Shown here in pieces: positions 34,343 through 45,300 of a stretch of 64,000 bases of DNA. How positions within the stretch are numbered: position 1 is the first letter of the stretch; every line of letters begins with the position of its first letter. The notes below the pieces were generated by a model. The model ran no database searches. It was not told where the DNA came from and saw nothing but the letters and a program-made list of their open reading frames with translations. The stretch comes from Pisaster brevispinus (taxonomy: Eukaryota > Echinodermata > Asteroidea > Forcipulatida > Asteriidae), in NCBI GenBank assembly GCA_023634235.1, contig JAMKCF010000002.1:6508222-6572221 (forward strand). Direction: 5' to 3'. The position numbers and the translations under genes are program-made.

Positions 34343-35445
34343 TTGGCATATGAGGGCGCCATTTTTGTACCCATGGCGGTACCTTGTATCTGTAGAAAAT
34401 GCCAGTATCTGTCAGTAAATGAAAAGTTGTTCTTAGTGAGAATGTGGCTGACGAATTCCTTAACATGTATCACTGAGGGGCGGGATTGTTTGTTGCCCCT
34501 GAGAGCAGAGACACATGCACTCATGCCTTCATTATAGGGTATGTTAGTATACAGTGATGAAACATCTAGAGAAACCAAAAAAGCAGAGTCAGGTATTTGA
34601 TGTTTGACATCCTCTAGCTTATGGAGGAAGTCTGTGGTGTCCTTTATGAAGGAAGGGATGCCGGAGACTAAGGGGTTGAGATAGCTATCTACAAACTCAA
34701 TAAATGCGCTCTGTAGGGCTACCATTACCAGATACAATGGGTCGGCCTGGGTTGTTGGGCTTGTGTATCTTAGGTAGAAGGTAGAAGCGTGCTGTACGGG
34801 GTCCTGTGGAAGGAGATAGTTGAAGGTATCTTTGTCGATACCGTTGGCAATGTGCATTCTAACCAAGGTGTCACTGATTTGTTTGGAAAATGATTGAGTA
34901 GGGTCAGTGTCACATTCAATATAATGATCAGTGTTGCTGAGTTGTCTGAGGCCCTCAGCTATGTAGTCACGTGTGTTCATGACTACAACTGCGGACCCCT
35001 TGTCAGCACGTTTAATCACTATGTCTGGTGATTGGCGGAGCTGTGTTAGAGCGTGACGTTCATCTTGGGGGAGGTTGTTTGGTGCCCAGGTATTAGGGAC
35101 TTTAAGAACCTCGGAGCTGACTGAATTGATGTAGGTATCAAGAGCCACATCTCGGTTCTTAGGGGGTACCCAACGACTTTTCTCCTTGAAGCGGTTGCGG
35201 GTGGGTTGGACGTCCACAGATGACTCGTCATCTGTGGAGGGCTCTACATGAAAATATTCACGTAGGCGTAACCAACGATTGAATTGGGCCATGTCTTGTT
35301 GAAAAGACAATTGGTCCGGTTCTCTGGGTGTGGGGCAAAATTTAAGACCCCTGGAGAGGAGTTTAACCTGTGGGTCGGTTAGAACTTTGTCAGACATGTT
35401 AACTACTGTACGTGGTGCAACTAGTGACCTGTCAGTATCAGGAAC
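34343..35445 (-). pseudogene. Penelope-like polyprotein, N-terminal half
   Basis: The open frame starts upstream of MSDKVLTDPQVKLLSRGLKF (Met near 35395) and ends at ANIF, where the LINE was inserted. RT fingers and palm motifs up to motif B are present. The upstream limit (about 35445) sits in an AT/ATAAATA tract, so the 5' end may be truncated. Confidence 0.85.
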
Positions 35446-36324
35446 ATAATAAATATAAATAAATAAATAAAAAAATACATAAACAAATGCCCACACATAA
35501 GTGCTTACACAAAACAATTTAACATTAAGAGAAAGGAGGAAATGCGTATCGTATGTAGTGAACTAGCTCAATCGGGATAGCTACCGCAGCCACAAAATGC
35601 CCAGAAACCAAAAAGGATGCAGCGTTCCCTCTGCAGCTCTCCTCTTCCAAAGTAAAAGCATGACCCTCAACCACTCACAATCTGCCCCCCCCCCCACCTA
35701 AAAGCATTGCCCCGCCACCACCGACGAAATGGTAGAGGCTACGCCGCTGCCCTATATCTATTTACAAATGTTTCAAGATAGTTTACAGTATATGATACTT
35801 GATGTCTGATTTTAAAAAAGCTGCATTCCCTCTGTTGACTAAATAGGAAGACTTCCAGCAAAGGGTCAGAGGGCTAAGTTCGTAGAGCGATGGTACGTTA
35901 AACCGGAGGTCGCTGCTTCGGGGTCACCTTAGTAGGGGGCACCTAAAGGGAAAGCTGAAGCAGAGAAAAATAAAAAAACCTGTTATCAAATTAATGTGCT
36001 GTTCATGTGAAGCGTATACACTAACCGCTTTGAAGTAGTAAGCCTTCATAATTTTTCCCTCAAAACTATATTTTTCCCTCGAAACGTTATTTAATTGCAT
36101 TGAAACTTCCGTTTGTGTTGATGGGACTAACACTCACAATCACGTGGTCTAGCGTGCAGCCTTAAATCTGAGTGTTTATGACCCTGGTGTACAATGTATC
36201 AAACTAGGAACAAGTAAACAACCATGAACAATTAACGTACTTTGCACCCATTTATCTCGTTATATGTTTAACAAGAGTCGGATGTCATTTTGTGCTTCTA
36301 TTTCAACAGGCACCCAAGGCAGTC
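35446..36324. other. Spacer upstream of MASP-like B
   Basis: Holds a diverged copy of the tRNA-like repeat (35845-35935) and a C run near 35685. A possible acceptor (TTTCAACAG, ending at 36309) lies just before the start exon of gene B and suggests an upstream untranslated exon. No gene recognised. Confidence 0.45.
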
Positions 36325-36344
36325 ATGGCTCAGACAATACCCTG
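36325..36344 (+). CDS. MASP-like: MASP-like B exon 1 (start codon)
   Basis: ATGGCTCAGACA mini-exon of 20 nt with a GTAAGT donor, the same length and phase as in gene A. It joins to TG-G, giving [20 protein letters not shown] as the signal peptide. Confidence 0.8.
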
Positions 36345-39300
36345 GTAAGTTAATCACGCAAAAACATTAATTCTTAGGCCCGTACAGGGTTTCCCTGAAA
36401 TAAAATTAAGCCTACACTTTACTTTGCAGTACTAGTGCTTTTTAAATGTTTGCATTATTTCAACATAACTGACGATAAAATAATACGTTATCATGTTTTG
36501 ATCACTAGGGGCATTGATAATATTAAGGGTATGGTCATAGGTTCGAAAACACTCAAAAAACTTACTGGGTAAAAAGTATCGCAGATGTTGACAAAACAAA
36601 CTATTGTGAGCAAAGATTCCTTAAGAAGTATCATGCTTCCGATTTTATGTTAACCATAAAACATCTAAATTTGAGGAGATGTTTAATTCATGAATTGTTT
36701 CTCAGATTTTTGATTGTTGGTGTCAGTTCACGAATGCTGCTCCCAGAGATGCGGTTTGTACCCACCAAATCTTTGACCCTACCTACAACTAAACACGTAG
36801 GGGTATTCTAGGTCCTCTTTAAACTCGGCGCCAAACTCGAAACGGGAAACACAACGGTAATACATGCATGAGAACGTTTTTACAATCAAACAGACCTTTG
36901 TCCTTCTTCTAACCTGGACAATGTATCTTCAGAACTCCCAATTAGCCACGTACGTTTTGCTTCTAATAAGGAATTGCCAGCTACGCATCCTTCCAGCGTA
37001 TAATAATCTTAGTTTCTTAAAGAAGTAAACCCGTTGTTGTATTCCGCTGTGCATCCCCCACTGGTGAATTCTTAGTCACTGACGCACATTTTACCATTAG
37101 GGCTCCTTCTGCGTCAGGCCACAGATAGGTACATCCAGCCAATTGATAACTCCCTGGATTCTGATCTTCACTAGTAGCAAAACCTTTATGGTTTTGAACA
37201 AAGTTGTCGGTAAAGCTTTTCCCCCACTAAAGCTCTTCTATATTTTCTGTCATGCGTTCATTTGACTAAGTTATTGAGAATCGACTTCTCTGTTTAAGTC
37301 AAATATTATCAAATTTAACAATATCATTTTAATAAGGACGCGTTTTGTCGCTTTGATATGGATATGCTTCGCCTATTTTCCCGTCAAAACAACATGCACA
37401 ACCGTGCACCGAAGCGCCCTTTTCGGGCAATTAGAGACACCCGACTATCCTGAGCCATATGGTGATAACGAAAATAGAGTCTGGAACATAACCGTGCCTG
37501 GTGGATTCACAATTGAGTTGTACTTCAGTCTCTTCGAGCTAGAAGCTTCATATGACTGTGAATACGACTTTGTTAAGGTAATTTTGTCATAAATCTCAAC
37601 GAGACGTCTTACCACAAACAGGAAGACTTAAAATATGATGATGGACAGTATAAAAAAAAAATTAAAAAAAATCGCTAGTCTAATGGTAACTCATATAAAG
37701 CACCAAAACATTTTTGTTAACCAAAATAAAATGAAACATGACGAAACCATTAATTTTGGTTTTACCCTTACATCGATATAGTAGCACTGTATACTCAATA
37801 CTTTCCCGAGTTCTGTGAAATAAATCACAGGCATAATACTTGGGTGGGATTCGAACCCACTACCTTTGCAATTCTAGAGCAGTGTCTTACTAAATAGACA
37901 CTGCTCTAGAATTGCTAGACACTGCTCTAGAATTGCAAAGGACGTGGGTTCGAATCCCACCAGAGTAATATGCCTGTGATTGTTTTGTCAAAGAACTCGG
38001 GAAAGTACTGAGTTTACAGTGCTAACACACATCGCGGTGTAAGGGTTAAACCAAAATTAATATTATTTATCCCCGATGCAAAATTAACATCTATTAAATG
38101 CCAAGACCACAAAAAATGTTGAGAACGAACGATGTAAAACAACTAAGTTTCGGTTGTGTTGCAGTTACAGTGGACCCAAACAGACATTGTCGAGTACAAT
38201 GTATAGAATACATAACCTTGTATAATAAATTGTGTATGAGTAACCAGGCAACAAGTAACTCCGCTATGAAACTGCTTCGCTTCTAATAGTATAAGCATAC
38301 AATAAACAAGGTCAAAATCAAAGATCTACTCGAACATAAATCGAACTGTTTCAAGTTCGGGATCTCTCACATACCACGTAAAGATCAAGAGTTAAGTGTA
38401 CATGACAAACTTACAAATGCAAACTACTCAAAATTACCAAATTAAGAAAATAATATTGAATAATATTTTTAAAACAGCTATAGAGCTGTAAAAATGTCGT
38501 TTCAATAAAAATTAAAAAAACTTTGAGAGATCAAATTAATATGTTGAGGGAACGAAACAGTTGTTCGATATGACAAAATAAGACTTCGAAGGAGGAAAGT
38601 AGCATTTCAAATTCATAACGAAATGAAAAATCCAGCGAACGGAATTTTATATTTGTTTTTGCAACACTATATTTTCAAGGAACATGGTGTAATTTTAAAA
38701 ACACTGTTCCTTAACAAGGTGCATCAATTACGAGAGTCTTATCACTTGAATTAAAATTCTAGCTTGCCTTTTTCTATGTTACAATTTTTTAACACAAGTT
38801 CCTATCAAAAGGTGTCCACTTCCCGAGAGACGGTAACCTTCTGTGGCAATGAACAGTTCTTGGAGTTTAGAACCCCACGAGACAGGAACATATCGTCACC
38901 AAATAACAACATGGTTGTCGAGTTTCACTCGGACTTTTCCAATGAGGAACATTTCTCTGGATTCGTTGCCCACTATCATGCCACCGGTACGTCAGGAAAA
39001 CATAAAGGACAAAAGCAACAAACATAGAATCTCGAACTAACACAAAACTTTGTGATGAAATACAAAGCTTGCTTGATTCGGTTGGGCATTTTGTTTCACT
39101 TATTCAAAAGAGAATGATTGTACTAATCAAAATCACAGAAGAAGTCCTCATCCTCCTCCTCCTCCTCCACCTCCTCTTCCTCCTCCTCCTCCTCCTCCTC
39201 CTCCTCCTCCCCTCCTCCTCCTCATCCTCCTCCTCCTCCACCTCCTCCTCCTCTTCTTCTTCTTTTCTCGTCTTGTTACTAAGAGTGTTTGACTCCTTCG

Positions 39301-42300
39301 GCACCTTGCCTGGTCGGAAGGGGTAGGCGTAGGTTTCGTCTTTTTGCTCACACAGTGTATTGTTGGCAACGTTATTTTCCTGAAATTATGTAAATTTTTA
39401 TAAGTGACTTCAAGCGTTATGAAATAAATAATTCATTGAAAAGGGCAAACAAGTATTCTTCCTATTTGTCGTCGTCTTCTTCTTCTTCTTCTTCTTCTCC
39501 CCTTCCCCTTCCCCTTACCCTTCCTCGTCCCTTTCTCTTCTTCATTAAGTTTGTCCAACCAATTTCAAAATAAATTGTTTATACTCTTTGTTCACGTGTT
39601 TGTCTCAGATATCAACGAGTGTTTAATCAACAATGGCGGGTGTGATCAAGTGTGTCATAACTTCGTGTCTGGATATTACTGTTCATGTCGATTACATTAC
39701 AAGCTACAACCAGATTATCACAATTGCAAAGGTAACATGTTTATCGTCTCTTTGGGATTTAATGACAGGCACACCTTTAATTCTGCTCATCCGTGCACTA
39801 AGACAAACTCTACACATGTGTCGACTGTTTTTACCTGTCATTTGTTCTTCAACTATGTTGCAACCCTTTTGCGTCAATTTATAGTTATTATGTAATTACT
39901 TGTTTGAAAAAGCTCTTGTTAAGCGTATCTTTTTTAAGGTGTGCAAATTGTATTATTATTGTCATTTCATTCTATCCCAGTATGCAAAAGAAAGATCACA
40001 TTTTCTTTTGTGCCGGTAACTCCTCGAGTCGGGCTACGTCCCGTAGGCTTAGATCTCAAGGGTCTTTCTCAGAATCCTCGCTGTTCCAAAAAGGGCCGCC
40101 TTCTGTAATAGATATACCCTCACATTTGTCCCTATTTCCTCTAGATGTTTCCCCAGTGCTTTCGGAATGGTGCCAAGTGCTCCAACCACCACAGGGACTA
40201 CTTTCACCTTCACCTGCCAAATCTTACGAAGTTCCCTGGCCAGGTCTTGGTACTTTTGGATCTTTTCCGTCTCCTTCTTAGCGACCCTAATATCACCCGG
40301 CAAAGCTATGTCAATAAGATGACACATCTTCTTCGTCTTATCTAAGACTACAACATCTGGACGTTTATGTTCTATAACATGATCAGTCTGAATGTTAAAG
40401 TCCCAGAGGATCTTGACCTGGTCGGTCTCTACAACTTTATACGGAACATGATCGTACCATTTTGCAGTCACTTGGACACCATTCTTTTTACACAGATCCC
40501 AGTGAATCACTTTGGCCAACTCGTCATGTGTTCCTCTGTACTCCGCCTGGGCCATCATACTACGTTCACTGACAATATGAAATACAGTCTCCTCCGCCTT
40601 ATTACACATTCTGCACATAGGAGAGACGTTTGCTTTCTCTATCCTTGCCTTCATTACATTTGTCTTTAGAGACTGGTCTTGCGCCGCAGTAATCAAGCCC
40701 TCGGTTTCCTTCTTAAGAGTAAGGGACTGTAAATATCAAACGAAGGGTGGCCACGGTAAAAAAAAATAAAAAATTTCTTACTTTCATATTTGATGGACCT
40801 TTGTCCCAAATTAACAAAAATATTTAAACTTTTTTAAAAATAGCTTTGTTGCCATGGCAACAGCCAAATTAAAACTGTATGCTTATTTTGCCATATTTTC
40901 AATTTTTGAATAGTGAAATTTGCCTATTTTCAAGGCCTCGCTACCATTAAACTGGATATAGAAAATATTGTTTTTAAAAGTCATGGGTAGGTGGGTCCCT
41001 AGAGGCTGCATTGAATGTATAAAAATAATCACAGGTCTGTGGGTGGGTTATACCATTCATTTCAAATAGGGGTGTTTGTTGTACTTTTTCGAATTATGAA
41101 AATATACCATTTTTTGACAGCTTATAACCCCTATGGTAGCGTTCCAATTTGAATGGCGACCACATATTATTGAGATGATATATTGGTCTTGTAAAGAAGA
41201 AAAAAATTAGCTTAGGGAAAATGCTTTTTTTTTCGCAATGATGCCGTACATTTTCCAGTTGTTTTTCGAATTTCATTGCAAAGCTAACCCCACTTTAAAT
41301 TCTCTGGAAACGAAATGAAAACTTTGTAAGTATTATTTATTGAAAAGAAAATCAATTTTGTATTAAGTTAATTCAAATATAATGGTCAGTTACTAAAAAA
41401 ACACTAGAGTTGCCATAACTGGGGCGTAACCTGAACAGGGGGGGTGGTTGGGGAGATTCAATGTTTGCACTGCCCTCAACAATTTCTTAAACCTGCAGCT
41501 AGTCAACATAAGATTTGCTAATTTACCCTAACATTGGGGTCAAACTATTATAACTTGACAACATTTGTTGTTGCTATGGCAACTAATTGGTAATAGTGGT
41601 TTTAAAATGTTTTAATTGTATTCAAAACCCAATGTGCAAGGTCATTAAACTTTTGCCGCCAATGAGAAAGGTACAGTATGCCTATGTTCCGTAACTTTTA
41701 GCTAATGCCAGCAACAATTGGTATATTGCAGCAATGGTAGCGAGGCCTTGAAAATAAGCAAATTTCACTATTCAAAAATTAAAAATATGGCAAAATAGGC
41801 CTACAATTTTAATTGGACTGTTGCCATGGTAACGAAGATTTATTTTTGAAGTTTTGTCCATATTTGTCACTTTGGGGCAATGGTCCATCAAATATAAAGA
41901 TATGAAGGAAATTCATTTTTTGGCCGTGGCCAACATTTTCCAAAAATCTTTGATACAGTCCTTTACTCTTAAGTTCTCCGCTCTATAACCAATTCCAGGA
42001 CTTGCTGCTGGCAACTTCTTTCGTGCATCTCAAGAACCGGCCATGAAGTGGTTTGTTCCGACAATCTTGATGCTTATTATTATTATCATTATTATTATTA
42101 ATACTATTATTATTATTATTAATTTTATTATAAGAATTATAATGTTTATGTTTATTTGTTGTTACCTTTTTTCTTTAGTTTCTTGCAAGGATCTTGTTTA
42201 TACTTCGGAGGAAGATGAATTTCAGACGCCTGACTATCCTGACGATTATCCACCGAATGCTGATTGTAACTGGCTGATAAACGTCGATCTCGGATACTCA

Positions 42301-45300
42301 ATCAACATTGTGTTTGAAACATTCCAGATAGAATCGCATCCAAGTGTACAATGTCCCTACGACTACCTCAAAGTATGCTTCATCAGAAAACTAATCATCA
42401 TGCTAATTTAAATGTTTCTTATAGGCCAACACAAGTAACGTCAAATTTCGCAATTTTGGCCCGAATCTCAAAACTGTCGTATTGATGAAAGTTAATGATA
42501 ATAGTTACGTCATGGCTTTCAAAGTTCTCCTGGCCAGTATAATTTTTTTTAAATGAGAATGTTATTTTGATTGTTTCAAAAGTATCGCCGCGGCAAACGG
42601 GTAGTTATAATTTGCCAGAAGATTAATTGACAGCCCTGTTGTTACCAGGACTACATCTTATATTTTCCCCTTTTAGCAGGTAAAAACAATAATGTTGAAC
42701 CAACTGTATTATACTTTATTTAATCGCAGTGTTATAATCAAAACAAATAATACTAATTGTTCCCTCGAAAGTGTTTTTCTTCTTCAGCTTGTTTGTTTCG
42801 TTTCCTTGAAACATGATTTATTTCCTGGGTTATTTGAACCATCCTTTTACGTTTAAGTTCACAGTAAATGTATTTGAGAAAGAAAAAATTCAAGAGCGAT
42901 AAAGCTTTTTTCGATTGAAAGAAACTTTAATTGTGATGATATTTCGTTCCTCGAAAGAATCCTGACAGCACGGAGTCCTTGCTATGTTAAATACAGTATT
43001 TAACGAGTATCTTTCAGAAATTCCGTAACAAAACAGCATACGTTTGTCTTCAATGCAGTGAAGGGCAAGGTTAAGAAGAAAAACACCAGTACTTGTTTCT
43101 CCTTCAAAGTGTCCCATTAGAAAAAGAAAGTTGGTGGAAAGCCATTATCAAAAACCTTTACCAACATTTATGTTGGTATTTGTATTACAATTTATTTTAT
43201 GGACGTCTCTCCAGGCCAAAACGTATGAGAACCGTGATATTTTCAAAGTACTTTGTTATATCCTGAGTGAAACTGCTCACCATGGCGAGTTACAATGTTA
43301 CATTTACTAACTTGTTAACAGCTGCTGCTTTTCTGCATTTTGGCACAGGGTTTAGACATTGTAACAACAAGGAAAACAAACCTCCAACAATAGCACCCTT
43401 TGAATTCAAGTAGCACAAAGTCTGTTGTGCGAATTTTTGGAGTTGAGCCAGCGTAAACATCTCTTAAAGGGAAGGTGAACGCTTGGTTACTACTCTTAAA
43501 ACCAATTGCAATACAAACTCAAATGGTCAGCTGAAGTACAACAGCTTTCGATAATATAGCATTTTGAGTATCATTTTAATTCGAAATATTGTGGTTGAAA
43601 AAGATATCACTTTGTATGCTCGAATATTTGAATCTGAGAAACATTACTGTCAGAAACAGTCTCAGATTATGGTATTTCATTTGCGGATTATTCTTCAAAG
43701 TGCTCCAGATTTTCGGCGATATCTGAACAAAAAAACCGCTATCTATAAAGTTAATGTTATTGTATATATCTACGTTTATATGAAAGTAAGATAATCAAAC
43801 GGTAAAAATAGAAAGAAAAAAAAAACAGTATGCACTCGTTTTAAAATAACCAGTTATTTGTTTTCTTGGCTGTTAAAGATTTATTACGATAATGAGGTGA
43901 GAGGTCCAATGTGCGGCGAGTCACCCACTGATCTACCCGCAAGTATCACCACATCCGGGAACATTGTTAATGTGACGTTTCATTCCGATGAATCTGTACA
44001 GAAAATGGGATTCCGGGCATGGTATTACGTTACAGGTGAGAGTAATGCAACCTTGTTTTGTTATTCCTTGTTATTCCTTGCTCCATCGGGGCATGTCGTT
44101 CATATCAATAAACCTCGTTCTCATGGTTGAACTGTAATTATCTCCGCATCATTTCCATCACTTAAGAGACCTTGCATTTTTCGAAACCTATCCTTCCCTA
44201 GAAAAAAGTTACTTGTCCCATAAAATATGTGTTTGTCCTGTCCCACGAAAAACAAAATACTTCTTTAAGAACGAAGAATATTGGGAGCGAAATATAGGTT
44301 TTCCCGCAATAATCAGTATATTTCATTACCATGCATCCGCATCTTACCTCTAAAGTTTTCAGTTTTCTCGAGTTATTAGTTCGTTCTTTCCTAAGATGGA
44401 AACTTTTCGTTTTAATAAGGAATATGTTTTTGGTAGGTACAATCTATGCGGGGATTCAAGCTCACCGTATCGTTTACACAAGTCATCTAGGATCAAGTAA
44501 TAAACACAAGGGAAACTGTTTCTTGTTTATTGGTTTTAGGCAGATCTTGTTCACCCCTCTACCGGCCTACATATGGTTGGATATCAGGCAGTAACTTTAC
44601 CTTCAGATACTCTGTTACATTTAGCTGCATGGATGGCTACTATTTAAATGGACCTTCGTCGAGGCTATGTCAAGCTGATGGCACCTGGTCTGGAGTCCAA
44701 CCTACCTGTGATAGTAAGTACGACATTGTTAAAGACAGTTTAAAGAGAGAACAGAAATTGTTAGATCAGTCTCATAGCAGATTTATAGGTATGGAGCCCC
44801 TAGGCAACAGGTAATGAAAAATATGAAAAAGCACAAATAAAAAAAAGAAAGAAAAAAAAAGAAAAACAATATTTATTCATATATTTAGAGATGTTTTGTA
44901 AATAATTTCTCAAAATATTTGCTCAATCCCCCAAAAAGGTAATAATGCTCTGTTCATAGAACGATACGAAGGATCGTGTATTGCGAACGATAGGTTTTTC
45001 CCGGTCGTTTACGGCAAAAGCCAGTTTAATACACGAACAGCATTTGTATAATCTTTCTTAAATATACTTTTCGATTATTAGTTCTTTCCCCAAACTAGTG
45101 AGGGACGACGCCAATATATTAATCATCCCCAAAGAAGTCAGTCGCAATAATGCTTCCGCCGAAAAATTATCATAAGTTGACAGCGTTACACCAATTCATG
45201 CAACAAATCAACGATTCCATGATAGGCCTAAAACATTCATTGGCGGGAACGAATAAACATTTTCAGGGAACAAAAAACTATTTCGTAGCGGAAATACATT

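Larger units (their letters stand above)
31428..35445 (-). mobile_element. Penelope-like retroelement (RT plus GIY-YIG), split by a LINE
   Basis: Minus strand, read from 35445 to 31428. The N-terminal half (35395-34343) contains RADKGSAVVVMN, SLDVSSLYTNIPYNEGMSAC and GTAMGTKMAPSYANIF, which are RT motifs up to motif B. After the inserted LINE (33217-34336), the ORF 33209-32028 resumes with the RT catalytic motif RFIDDIF, then a Cys cluster (CTRSKCRTC). The GIY-YIG endonuclease (VVYVISCKRCGLQYVGETKT) follows. The coding sequence looks otherwise largely open. A run of about 19 G (near 32507) encodes prolines. The 3' terminus matches the 14575 copy. Confidence 0.9.

Noticed and set aside
39069..39369. 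Leu/Ser-rich and Glu/Arg-rich ORFs
   Set aside because: Artefacts of the CCT/CTT tract on the two strands.
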